Below, piece by piece: positions 17,524 through 25,295 of a stretch of DNA of 64,000 nt; the first letter of the stretch is position 1, and each line of letters starts with the position of its first letter. Below the pieces are notes generated by a model, which saw nothing but the letters and a program-made list of their open reading frames with translations, was not told where the DNA came from and ran no database searches. Origin of the DNA: CALAEC01 sp050692915 (lineage in GTDB: Bacteria > Actinomycetota > UBA4738 > CALAEC01); contig JBOGVU010000002.1 of assembly GCA_050692915.1 (NCBI GenBank), positions 1 through 64,000 on the forward strand. The letters run 5' to 3'. A program made the translations under genes and the position numbers.

Positions 17524-18366
17524 ATGATCAGCGAGAAGAAGTCGACGCGCCTCCCTCGGCGCGTTTTCGCGATGAGCTCCGCCCTCGCCCTCACCGCGGT
17601 CGTCTTGCTCGGCGGCGGTGGGCATGCTGCGGCCACGCGGCAGGCGAGCTCGGATCCGCGGCCGACCATCGTGCTCGTGCACGGCGACTGGGCGGACGCA
17701 TCGTCGTGGAACGGCGTGATCCAGCGCCTGCAGGATCGCGGATTCACTGTGGTGGCTCCGCCCAACACGCTGCGCGGGGCGAGCCAGGACGCGCCGTACC
17801 TCGGCAGCTACCTCCAGACGATCCCTGGACCGATCGTGCTCGTGGGGCACTCCTACGGCGGCTTCGTGGTCACCAATGCGGCCACGGGCAACGCCAACGT
17901 GGACGCGCTCGTGTACATCGACGCGTTCGCCCCCGACGAGGGCGAGACGCTTGTCGACCTCACGGCAGGTACCACCTCCTGCATCACCGAAAGCGCGTTC
18001 AACGCCGTGCCATTCAACGGCAGAGTGGATCTGTACCTGCGTTGGGAGCCGAATCCACCGTACGCCGGGTTCACGGAGTGCTTCGCCAACGGCGTCAACC
18101 AGAAGACCGCCGCGGTCCTCGCCGCCGGGCAACGACCCGCGGCCGCCGAGCAGTTCTTCGATCCTTCCGGCCCGCCGGCGTGGAAGACGATCCCGTCGTG
18201 GTCGCTCATCGGGACGCTCGACAACGTGATCCCGGCGGACCTCCAGGAAGAGATGTCCGAGCGCGCCGGCGCTCACATCTCCAGGGTCAAGGCCGGGCAC
18301 CTCAGCCTGATCACACGTCCAAATGCGGTCGTCCGGGTCATCCTGTCGGCGGTCGAGGCGACGTGA
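17524..18366 (+). CDS. Secreted alpha/beta hydrolase
   Basis: 280 aa, start ATG 17524 with GGAGAGGAGG upstream. Signal peptide at residues 1-40 (FAMSSALALTAVVLLGGGG). Hydrolase fold: TIVLVHGDWADASSW, nucleophile elbow VLVGHSYGGFV (Ser), IGTLDNVIP (acid) and VKAGHLSLI (His). It resembles the small EstC/pyrethroid-hydrolase-like branch. Substrate unknown. First gene of an operon reading to 22416, divergent from the LAL regulator. Confidence 0.85.
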   Translation: MISEKKSTRLPRRVFAMSSALALTAVVLLGGGGHAAATRQASSDPRPTIVLVHGDWADASSWNGVIQRLQDRGFTVVAPPNTLRGASQDAPYLGSYLQTIPGPIVLVGHSYGGFVVTNAATGNANVDALVYIDAFAPDEGETLVDLTAGTTSCITESAFNAVPFNGRVDLYLRWEPNPPYAGFTECFANGVNQKTAAVLAAGQRPAAAEQFFDPSGPPAWKTIPSWSLIGTLDNVIPADLQEEMSERAGAHISRVKAGHLSLITRPNAVVRVILSAVEAT

Positions 18367-18385
18367 TCGCGAGGGAGGCAACGCG

Positions 18386-19180
18386 ATGAAGATCGTCGTG
18401 ATCGGCGGAAGCGGCCTCATCGGCTCAAAGCTCGTCGCGAAGCTGCGCCAGGCCGGCCACGACCCGCTGGCGGCGTCGCCGGACTCGGGCGTCGACACGC
18501 TGACCGGCCAGGGACTGGCCGACGCGCTGGACAAGGCCGAGGTCGTGGTCGACGTGTCGAACGCACCGGATTGGGACGAGGCAGCGGTGCTGGATTTCTT
18601 CCTGACCTCGTCTCGCAACATCCTCGCCGCCGAGACCGCCGCCGGGGTAGGTCACCACGTCGCACTATCCGTCGTGGGAGCCGACCGGCTCGCGGACAGC
18701 GGGTACTTCCGGGCGAAGGTCGTCCAGGAGGAAGCGATCAAGGCGGCGACCGTGCCCTACACGATCGTCCGCGCGACGCAGTTCTTCGAGTTCCTCGGCC
18801 GCATCGCCGATTCGAACACCGACGGCGAGACGGTTCGTGTACCGCCGGTGCTGGTTCAGCCCGAGGCAGCCGACGACGTCGCCGCCGCGTTGGCGGTCGC
18901 GGCGGTGGGCGCGCCGGTGAACGGCACCGTCGAGCTGGCCGGCCCCGAACGGTTCCGTCTCGACGAGCTCACCCGCCGCGTGCTGGGCGCGAATAGCGAC
19001 GCACGCCGGGTGACGGCCGACCGCCGCGCGCGCTACTTCGGCGTAGAGCTCGACGACGGCTCCCTCATCCCAGATGACGACGCACGGATCGCTCCGACCC
19101 GGTTCGAGGACTGGCTTGACCGGACCACGCTCAAGCAAACGAGGCCCGAGGAGGCCCAGCTGGAAGGAGGCTCTGCATGA
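18386..19180 (+). CDS. NAD(P)-binding SDR/NmrA-like protein
   Basis: 264 aa. The N-terminal Rossmann motif IVVIGGSGLIGSKL binds the nucleotide. The core matches extended or atypical SDR proteins of the NmrA type (HVALSVVGADRLADSGYF, PYTIVRATQFFEF), which lack a full catalytic triad. It may be a redox sensor or a quinone/flavin-linked reductase. RBS GAGGGAGG before ATG 18386. Its stop overlaps the next start by 4 nt. Confidence 0.8.
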   Translation: MKIVVIGGSGLIGSKLVAKLRQAGHDPLAASPDSGVDTLTGQGLADALDKAEVVVDVSNAPDWDEAAVLDFFLTSSRNILAAETAAGVGHHVALSVVGADRLADSGYFRAKVVQEEAIKAATVPYTIVRATQFFEFLGRIADSNTDGETVRVPPVLVQPEAADDVAAALAVAAVGAPVNGTVELAGPERFRLDELTRRVLGANSDARRVTADRRARYFGVELDDGSLIPDDDARIAPTRFEDWLDRTTLKQTRPEEAQLEGGSA

Positions 19181-19553
19181 AGCCGACGATCGTCGAGTCG
19201 GCCGCCAAGCGGACAGAGGAGGGCGAGATGAGCACGACCGTTTCCCCGACGCCGATCACCGAGCACGAGCTCGAGCAGGTCTCGCGCAGATGGGCAACGC
19301 GAACCTCAACCCATGGACGGAGGCGAAGGTGAACACGAAGAACCCCGACCGTGGTCCCCTGCTGATCATCGAGGGAGAGAAGGACCACACGGTGCCGTGG
19401 GCGATCGCTCGCGCCGCCTACACGCGGCAGAGGCGCAATCCCGGCGTGACGGAGATCGTGAAGATCCCGAACCGAGGCCACTCCCTCACGATCGACCACG
19501 GCCGGCGCGAGGTCGCCGAGATCGCGCTCACCTTCGTCAAGAGGTTCACCTAG
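19177..19553 (+). pseudogene. Alpha/beta hydrolase with internal deletion and frameshift
   Basis: The first frame from ATG 19177 reads TPITEHELEQVSR, the usual N-terminus of an alpha/beta hydrolase family. A second frame then gives its last about 80 residues (NANLNPWTEAKV, LIIEGEKDHTVPW, IPNRGHSLTIDHG), with the acid Asp and catalytic His. The central part with the nucleophile Ser, perhaps 150-200 residues, is gone. The product would be inactive. Confidence 0.8.
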
Positions 19554-19578
19554 CACCACCACGAAGGAGGGGATCCAA

Positions 19579-20547
19579 ATGTCCGAGACCATCACACCCT
19601 CACGGATCGTCCTCGAGCCGGCGTCCCAGGAGTTCGTCGAGGCGACCTCGAAACCGCCGTTCTTGTACGAGCTCACGCCGGCTGAAGCCCGCAAGGTGCT
19701 GGACGACGTCCAGGCCGCGCCGATCGACAAGCTGGCCGTCGAGGAGCGCTGGATCAACCTCCCGGCCGAGGTCGGCGACGTGCGGGTGCGGATCGTGCGG
19801 CCGCCGGACGCCGCCGGGACGCTGCCGGTGATCCTCTACATGCACGGCGGCGGCTGGGTGCTGGGCAACGCCGATACGCACGACCGGCTCGTCCGAGAGC
19901 TGGCCGTCGGGACCGGCGCGGCGGTCGTGTTCGTAGAGTACGACCGCTCGCCGGAGGCGCACTATCCCGTCGCGATCGAGCAGGGATACGCCACGGCCCG
20001 GTGGATCGTGCGCGAGGGCGCCGCCAATCAGCTCGATCCGGACCGCATGGCCGTCGCCGGCGACTCGGTCGGCGGCGGCATGACGGCAGCGCTGGCGCTG
20101 ATGGCGAGTGAACGCGGCGACGTGCCCTTCGTGCAGCACTCGATGTACTACCCGGTCACCGACGCCCGAATGGACACGGCGTCCTACGAGCAGTTCGCGG
20201 AGGGCTACTTCCTCACCGCGAAAGCGATGGCGTGGTTCTGGGACGCGTACCTGCCGGAGGTAGACCGGCGCTCGGAGCCGTTCGCCTCGCCGCTGCGCGC
20301 GAGTGATGAGCAGCTCGCCGGCCTTCCGCCGGCGTTCGTGATCGTCGACGAGGCCGACGTGCTGCGTGACGAGGGCGAGGCCTACGCGGCGCGCCTGCGG
20401 GCAGCAGGGGTTGCGGTTACGACCGTTCGCTACGACGGCATCACGCACGATTTCATGATGCTCAACCCGCTCAGCGGCACGCATGCCACGCGCGCGGCGG
20501 TCGCCCAGGCCATCTCGGTCCTGCGGGGTGCGCTGCATGGCGCCTGA
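19579..20547 (+). CDS. HSL-family alpha/beta hydrolase (esterase/lipase)
   Basis: 322 aa, full length for the family. Oxyanion motif YMHGGGWVLG, nucleophile VAGDSVGGGM (Ser), acid VIVDEADVLRDEG and His in GITHDFMML. It hydrolyses esters of small acyl chains in known members. There is no signal peptide, so it is cytoplasmic. RBS AAGGAGGGG precedes ATG 19579. Part of the same operon as the secreted hydrolase; together they suggest uptake and breakdown of an ester compound, which is inference. Confidence 0.92.
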   Translation: MSETITPSRIVLEPASQEFVEATSKPPFLYELTPAEARKVLDDVQAAPIDKLAVEERWINLPAEVGDVRVRIVRPPDAAGTLPVILYMHGGGWVLGNADTHDRLVRELAVGTGAAVVFVEYDRSPEAHYPVAIEQGYATARWIVREGAANQLDPDRMAVAGDSVGGGMTAALALMASERGDVPFVQHSMYYPVTDARMDTASYEQFAEGYFLTAKAMAWFWDAYLPEVDRRSEPFASPLRASDEQLAGLPPAFVIVDEADVLRDEGEAYAARLRAAGVAVTTVRYDGITHDFMMLNPLSGTHATRAAVAQAISVLRGALHGA

Positions 20548-20631
20548 CATGGGGCTGCAAGCCGGCGCCGCACCCCGGCTGGAGCGCGGCGCCGGCCCGT
20601 CCACAGCGGGCTCGTCGGCAATGGGCAAGGG

Positions 20632-21060
20632 GTGAACAAGATGGAAAGCGGGAGCGCCGGCGTGATCCACTTGCTCGACGGGGTAGATCGCGACGATATC
20701 GACGCACTGCTCGGGATGGGCCACAAGGTCTTCTTCGCGCCTGGCGAGTCGATCTTCGACACCGGCGACAAGGCCGACGCGATGTACGTGGTCCTCGACG
20801 GTGAGGCGCAAGTTGACGTCGGAGGCCGATTCCATCGCCTCACTCGAGGGAACGTCTTCGGCGAGATGGCGCTCGTCGCCCCCGGCCAGCGGATGGCCAC
20901 GGTTCGGGCCGTCGAACCGCTGCACGTCTTGAAGGTCCACGCCGACGACTTCCGGTCCCTCTTGCTGGACCGTCCGCAGATCGCGCTGTCGATGCTACGT
21001 ACGCTCGCTCTTCGCCTTCGGGAGGTCGAGCAGCGCATCGATGCCTGGATGGCCTCGTGA
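20632..21060 (+). CDS. Cyclic nucleotide-binding domain protein
   Basis: 142 aa. A single CRP-like cNMP-binding beta-roll: ALLGMGHKVFFAPGESIFDTGD, MYVVLDGEAQVDV and the phosphate-binding cassette NVFGEMALVAPGQRMATVRA. There is no HTH or effector domain, so it would act by protein contact. GTG 20632 is used here; ATG 20641 is an alternative. The cyclase at 12480 in the same cassette could supply its ligand. Confidence 0.85.
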   Translation: MNKMESGSAGVIHLLDGVDRDDIDALLGMGHKVFFAPGESIFDTGDKADAMYVVLDGEAQVDVGGRFHRLTRGNVFGEMALVAPGQRMATVRAVEPLHVLKVHADDFRSLLLDRPQIALSMLRTLALRLREVEQRIDAWMAS

Positions 21061-21103
21061 GAGCCGGCAACGTGGACGAACGAGCGATGAGGAGGAGTGA
21101 GCG

Positions 21104-21409
21104 ATGAAGGAGCCGCTGATCCGCGTAAGCGACATCCCGCAGGGCGGCACTGTGACCGCCGATCTCCTGGGGCGGGAGGTGCTGGTGATGCTCCTGAACG
21201 GCAAGCCGCGCGCCTACCTCAACGTTTGCATGCACCACGGTGGTTCGCTGACGCTCGAAGGCGACACGTTCACCTGCGACTGGCACGGCTCGACGTTCGA
21301 CGTGCGGACTGGTCGCGCACTTTCGGGACCGGTACGGCCGGATGCGAGGTTGATCATGCTTCCCACGCGGGTCGAGAACGGCGTCCTTACCTACGTCTAC
21401 GAGGAGTGA
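21104..21409 (+). CDS. Rieske-type [2Fe-2S] ferredoxin
   Basis: 101 aa, a single Rieske domain with ligands in NVCMHHGGSL (Cys, His) and FTCDWHGSTFD (Cys, His). Cytoplasmic. RBS GAGGAG before ATG 21104. Distinct from the M1 Rieske protein in sequence. Its partner enzyme is not evident; the operon holds hydrolases and an SDR but no oxygenase. Confidence 0.88.
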   Translation: MKEPLIRVSDIPQGGTVTADLLGREVLVMLLNGKPRAYLNVCMHHGGSLTLEGDTFTCDWHGSTFDVRTGRALSGPVRPDARLIMLPTRVENGVLTYVYEE

Positions 21410-21597
21410 CAAGCACAGGAACGAGACTGGAGGTGGTAGAGCGAGCGGGAATCGAAGTCCTCCGGGACGGCGTAGGGCCGGAACGCGGCAAGCGATTCGG
21501 CCAAGGAGCCAGGCTCGGCCACACCTCGATTCGAAGGGAGACCGCGATGAATGGATGACGATCGTTCACCCGACAACTCCCGAAAGGAGGCGTAGTC

Positions 21598-22416
21598 ATG
21601 AGCTTCATCAAGACGAAGGATGGGACCGAGATCTACTACAAGGACTGGGGGGAAGGCCCGGCGATTACCTTCTCACACGGCTGGCCGCTTAGCTCCGACG
21701 CCTGGGACGGACAGATGCTGTTTCTGGCGCAGCACGGCTTCCGCGCGGTCGCGCACGACCGGCGTGGTTTTGGCCGATCCAGCCAGCCCAATTCGGGGAA
21801 CGACATGGACGGCTATGCAGACGATCTCGCCGCGGTGATCGAGACGCTCGATCTTAAGGACCTCACCCTGGTTGGCCACTCCACCGGCGGCGCAGAGGTC
21901 GCCCGCTACATCGGGCGCCATGGCACGGCACGGGTCGCCAAGGCCGTTCTGATCTCCGCTGCGCTCCCGGCCTTGTTGCAGACCGATGCCAACCCAGAGG
22001 GTTTGCCGAAGGAGGCCTTCGACGGCATCCTCGCTGGCCTCATGGCGGATCGATCCCAGTTCTACAAGGGTCTGGCGATCCAGTTCTACGGTGCCAACAG
22101 ACCCGGCGCGGAGGTCTCGCAGGGGCTGCTCGATCAGTTCTGGACGTGGAGCATGCAGTCCGGGCTGAAGCATTCCGGCGAGAGCGTTATGTCCCTCTTG
22201 AGGAACTTCACGGAGGACCTCGAGAAGTTCGACGTGCCGACCCTGATCTTGCACGGGGAGGACGATCAGATCATCCCGGTGCAGATCTCGGCTATGAGGT
22301 CCGCGCAGATCATCAAGGACGCGAAGGAGATCATCTACCCGGGCGCGCCGCACGGGATTACCGCCACGCACCAGGACGCTATCAACTCCGAGCTGCTCAG
22401 GTTCCTGGAGAGCTAG
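21598..22416 (+). CDS. Non-haem chloroperoxidase-like alpha/beta hydrolase
   Basis: 272 aa, typical length of the arylesterase/non-haem chloroperoxidase branch. TFSHGWPLSSDAWDGQM, nucleophile LVGHSTGGAEVAR, acid LILHGEDDQIIP and His in PGAPHGITATH. Members hydrolyse esters and may show perhydrolase activity. RBS GAAAGGAGG before ATG 21598. Last gene of the hydrolase operon, followed by a terminator. Confidence 0.93.
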   Translation: MSFIKTKDGTEIYYKDWGEGPAITFSHGWPLSSDAWDGQMLFLAQHGFRAVAHDRRGFGRSSQPNSGNDMDGYADDLAAVIETLDLKDLTLVGHSTGGAEVARYIGRHGTARVAKAVLISAALPALLQTDANPEGLPKEAFDGILAGLMADRSQFYKGLAIQFYGANRPGAEVSQGLLDQFWTWSMQSGLKHSGESVMSLLRNFTEDLEKFDVPTLILHGEDDQIIPVQISAMRSAQIIKDAKEIIYPGAPHGITATHQDAINSELLRFLES

Positions 22417-22431
22417 CAGCGGTCGCCTTCC

Positions 22432-22461
22432 GCTCCGGCCCCCGAGATGAGGGGCCGGAGC
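22432..22461. terminator. Bidirectional terminator hairpin
   Basis: Perfect 11-bp stem GCTCCGGCCCC/GGGGCCGGAGC with an 8-nt loop, placed between two convergent genes. Confidence 0.75.
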
Positions 22462-22463
22462 GC

Positions 22464-22877
22464 CTATCCCATCTTCGATTGGCCGACCTCGATCAGGTGG
22501 CCGTCGGGGTCCCGGATGTAGCAGCGAATCTCGCGGCCACGGTCTGTCGGAGGCGTGAGGAACTGCGCCCCTTTGGCCCTCCAGTCTTCGTACACCGCGT
22601 GGACGTCCGCCACTCGGATGTTCATGCACGCGCTGACGCGGCTCGGATCCTGCGGCGTCACCATCTCCACGTCGGGCTTGTCCTCGGTCGGCTCGCCGCC
22701 CACGTTGATGATGATCCACGAGTTGTGGAACTGGAGGATCACAGGGTCACGCTCCATCACGACTTCCGCCCCAAGGACATTCGTGTAGAAGTCCCGCGAA
22801 CGGTCCTGGTCCTCGACGATCAAGAGCGTGGTGAGGACCACCCCCTCCTCTGGCGCGGGGAACTCAGGGTTCGCCAT
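22464..22877 (-). CDS. VOC-family (glyoxalase-like) protein
   Basis: 137 aa. Paired beta-alpha-beta-beta-beta modules: TTLLIVEDQDRSRDFYTNVL, then IRVADVHAVYEDWRAKGAQF and IRDPDGHLIEVGQ, which carries a metal-ligand Glu. Such proteins are dioxygenases, glyoxalases or resistance proteins; which one is not clear. Start ATG 22877 has GGAGG 8 nt upstream. Confidence 0.88.
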   Translation of the reverse strand: MANPEFPAPEEGVVLTTLLIVEDQDRSRDFYTNVLGAEVVMERDPVILQFHNSWIIINVGGEPTEDKPDVEMVTPQDPSRVSACMNIRVADVHAVYEDWRAKGAQFLTPPTDRGREIRCYIRDPDGHLIEVGQSKMG

Positions 22878-22951
22878 TCCCATCACCTCCGTGGAGATCT
22901 GTGAGAGCCAACCTAACTCCCAGCCGACCAGGACGTTGGGAGTGCCCGCGG

Positions 22952-23160
22952 TTAGTCGAGGTGGTGGGCTTCCTGCAGGTTGCGGGCCGCGCCGATCAGG
23001 CCGATGTGGCTGAAGGCCTGAGGGAAGTTCCCGAGCAAGTCGCCTGCGACGGGGTCGATCTCCTCCGATAGGAGGCCGACGTCGTTCGTGTAGCCGAGAG
23101 CGTCTCGGACAGCTCGCGGGCGCGCTCGGTTTCCCCCGCTGTGGCCAGGTTCCCGACCAA
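22952..23160 (-). pseudogene. GH15 glucoamylase/trehalase C-terminal fragment
   Basis: About 70 codons from the extreme C-terminus of a GH15 protein, split by one frameshift near 23100: LATAGETERARELSETL in one frame, then GYTNDVGLLSEEIDPV and LLGNFPQAFSHIGLI in the next. The last is the family's C-terminal signature. No catalytic domain remains. A complete-looking GH15 5' region is present at 62576, on core DNA. Confidence 0.85.
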
Positions 23161-23168
23161 CCAGTTTC

Positions 23169-23627
23169 TCTGACTGCCGGGGTCGTCGTCCTGTTCCTGG
23201 TGGTCGGGGGAGCAGTCGCGGGCGTGTCCGGGAGCTTCATCGTGGCCTTCCCGTGGATCGGGCTGGGGCTGGGAGTCGTCCTCACCGCTCTGGGCGCGCA
23301 GGTTTTGGCGGGGCGCAGTCTTCACCTGTCCATCGTCGACGACTGGGCCGCTCGCCTGGCCAGGGACCCCCGGGCACCCTCGGCCCGGTCGTACGCGAAA
23401 ACGGGGCGGTGTACGGTCTGGCCCCTCTGAGCTGCACGCTCCCGGCGTTGCTGGCGGTTATCGCGACGTCGCTATTGTCCGGGGGCTACCTGGCCGCCCT
23501 GATCCACTTCGTACTGTTCGGGATGAGAATGGCCGCTGTGTTGGCCACGATGACCATCCTGGTCGGGTGGCTGGCCGGCCGGGGCCCCTCGAGCCCAAGG
23601 AAGGTCAGGGCTGATTCTTGTGGCTAA
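23169..23627 (+). pseudogene. CcdA-like (cytochrome c biogenesis/DsbD-type) membrane protein fragment
   Basis: Two frames together resemble the C-terminal two thirds of a CcdA-type thiol-disulfide transporter. First is VVGGAVAGVSGSFIVAFPWI in the frame ending at 23430. After a frameshift near 23375 comes AVYGLAPLSCTLPALLAVIA, carrying the conserved Cys of the second thiol helix, and a final helix. The N-terminus is missing. Its stop TAA is the last three bases of the first right-end arm repeat. Confidence 0.75.
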
Positions 23628-23718
23628 TTTGTGGCTGACTCAGGTGACCTGACCTGATCTCAGCTGACCTGACACCACGTGTGAGCAGCGGATATGCCTG
23701 AGCCGACCTGGAACTGCA
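23618..23718 (+). repeat. Right end R3 of cassette M2
   Basis: Arms TTGTGGCTAA (23618-23627) and TTGTGGCTGA (23629-23638). CT follows, then four 10-bp steps from 23641 (CAGGTGACCT, GACCTGATCT, CAGCTGACCT, GACACCACGT), then GTGAGCAGCGGATATGCC and the rest of the 33-bp conserved segment to 23713, up to the core. Confidence 0.85.
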
Positions 23719-23761
23719 CTCATAACCCAGAGGTCGCTGGTTCAAATCCACCCCGCGCAAC
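23719..23761 (+). repeat. att core copy 3
   Basis: 42 of 43 bases match the tRNA-fMet 3' part; there is one G-to-C change in the 3' T-stem (CCACCCCGCGCAAC). Confidence 0.95.
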
Positions 23762-23778
23762 CAAACGAAGTAGCAGGT

Positions 23779-23855
23779 CAGAAGGGGTGCCCAGCGATCG
23801 GCACCCCTTCTGTTTGGTCGTCGAAGAGACCTCTCTGATACCCGTCTGATACCGA
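23779..23855 (-). terminator. Left end L3: hairpin plus CTGATACC arms
   Basis: Hairpin AGAAGGGGTGCC...GGCACCCCTTCT (about 23779-23811). Arms CTGATACCCG (23835-23844) and CTGATACCGA (23846-23855) follow, 11 bp apart, ending 3 nt from the integrase 2 stop. The hairpin sequence recurs at L7. Confidence 0.75.
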
Positions 23856-23857
23856 AC

Positions 23858-25084
23858 TCACGCGGTTGCCGCCCTCTCGAGAAGGGCCGCGAACCGGGAG
23901 ATGGCCTCCTCTTCGAGCGCTGGGACCGCGTGCTGGTAGATGGCCTGGGTGGTGGCGACGTGCTTGTGGCCGAGGATCCGGCTCACCACTTCGGTCTGGA
24001 TGCCCGCCTTCAGGCTCAGCGTGGCGAAGGTGTGGCGGAGGTCGTGGAACCGGATCCGGGGGAGCCCGGTCCGCTCCACCAGTCGCCGGAAGCGCTGGCT
24101 CACCGAATCGGGATCGAGGGGTCGGCCATCGTCCCGCCGGAAGACGAGCATGCGGTCGTCCTGAGTCCGGACCCTGGGGGCGGCCTCGAGCTGCCGCCGC
24201 CGGTGCTCCCTCAGTATCCCAGCCGTCTCCTCGTCGAGGGGTACGGCTCTTCGGCCTCGATCGGTCTTCGGCGGGCCGAACCGAAGCGGTGCTCCCTTGG
24301 GGCCTTTGGACAGAGCCTGGGTGACGTGGAGCCTGCGTGCGGCGAGGTCGAGCCCCGGCCAGGTCGCAGCGAGCAGCTCCCCTCGCCGCATCCCGGCGGT
24401 CGCCGCCAGGCGCCACAGGGCGTACAGGGGGTCGTCGTGGAGTTGGCTCAGGAACGACGCCAATTGCTCGTCGGTCCAGGTCTTCATCTCTCTGTGGATG
24501 GCCGGCAGCTTGTGGGCTCTTCGTGCTGGATTCGCAGGTAGGAGGCCCTCTTCGACCGCGTCCTCCAGGACCTTGCGGAGGATCATGTGCACGTTGTGCA
24601 CTGACTTGGGAGCGAGTAGCCCCTTCCCCCGGACGCGCCCCTTGGCCCTGATGTCGGAGTAGAAGGCCTGGATCATCGGACGGGTGAGGGCACGCAGCGG
24701 CACGCCCCCGATCCCGTAGTCGTCGTTGCAGATGTAGCGCCCTATGTTGACCGCGTAGTTGTCCGCGGTCGTGGGCCGCAGGTGGATCCTCGACGGGCGC
24801 CACCGCCCGAGGTACTCCCCGAGCGGCAGCTTCGACGGCGGCCCGAAGCTCCCCGATCGAAGGCTCCGGACGAGCTCCCCCAGCTCCCGCTCGGCCTCCT
24901 CCCTGGAGGGGAACCCCGAGCGGAACGTCTTCGATCGCTTCGCGACGCCGCTCGGGTGGGTATCCACGTAGAAGCCCCAGCTCGCGAACGCCGTCGACCC
25001 GCACCGACCGCACGCCCTCGCACCTTTCCTCCAGAACGACCCGCACGAGCACCGCTTCGCGATCACGCCCCTCCTCATGCCCAC
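23858..25084 (-). CDS. int: Tyrosine recombinase / integrase 2, zinc-ribbon N-terminus
   Basis: 408 aa. The N-terminus carries CSC and CGRC pairs (KRCSCGSFWRKGARACGRCG), a likely zinc ribbon ahead of the arm-binding region. The core-binding domain is at about 70-180. Catalytic residues: Arg in TAGMRRGELL, HDLRHTFATLSL, ILGHKHVATTQ and Tyr in AIYQHAVP. It is clearly diverged from integrase 1 yet sits in the same position against the same core. Its own candidate arm repeats lie at both ends of the gene (23835 and 25216). Confidence 0.95.
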   Translation of the reverse strand: MGMRRGVIAKRCSCGSFWRKGARACGRCGSTAFASWGFYVDTHPSGVAKRSKTFRSGFPSREEAERELGELVRSLRSGSFGPPSKLPLGEYLGRWRPSRIHLRPTTADNYAVNIGRYICNDDYGIGGVPLRALTRPMIQAFYSDIRAKGRVRGKGLLAPKSVHNVHMILRKVLEDAVEEGLLPANPARRAHKLPAIHREMKTWTDEQLASFLSQLHDDPLYALWRLAATAGMRRGELLAATWPGLDLAARRLHVTQALSKGPKGAPLRFGPPKTDRGRRAVPLDEETAGILREHRRRQLEAAPRVRTQDDRMLVFRRDDGRPLDPDSVSQRFRRLVERTGLPRIRFHDLRHTFATLSLKAGIQTEVVSRILGHKHVATTQAIYQHAVPALEEEAISRFAALLERAATA

Positions 25085-25215
25085 CGCCTCCCTCCCTGGC
25101 TGGCGCCGTCTGGCTCCACGTGGGGAGTCTGCGGCGAATCACCTCGACGCGGAGGACGAGGCTCGCTGGGGGTGGCAACCAGCGATGAGGCCGGGACCTG
25201 CGGCTACGAGCGCCC

Positions 25216-25236
25216 CTGATACCGGCCTGATACCGG
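25216..25236 (+). repeat. CTGATACCGG pair upstream of integrase 2
   Basis: CTGATACCGG at 25216-25225 and 25227-25236, 11 bp apart, the same motif and spacing as at L3. It lies in the integrase 2/chrA divergent region, so it may be an integrase operator as well as an arm site. Confidence 0.7.
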
Positions 25237-25295
25237 GAGAGGCCCGGTGGACCGCTGATGTTGCCCGCAATCTTCCTCTCGCCCATGCTCCAGGC

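Larger units (their letters stand above)
10921..23718. mobile_element. Cassette M2: integrase 1 element with regulator and hydrolase cargo
   Basis: 12.8 kb between cores 2 and 3. The integrase is at the left end and points to core 2. Cargo: an HTH-cyclase, a LAL regulator, hydrolases, an SDR, a cNMP-binding protein, a Rieske protein, a VOC protein, and truncated GH15 and CcdA genes at the right end. Confidence 0.8.

Noticed and set aside
14476..18621. A 1381-aa version of the LAL regulator starting at 18621
   Set aside because: Homology and a clear start begin at 17238. The upstream part of the frame is antisense to the intact hydrolase gene at 17524.
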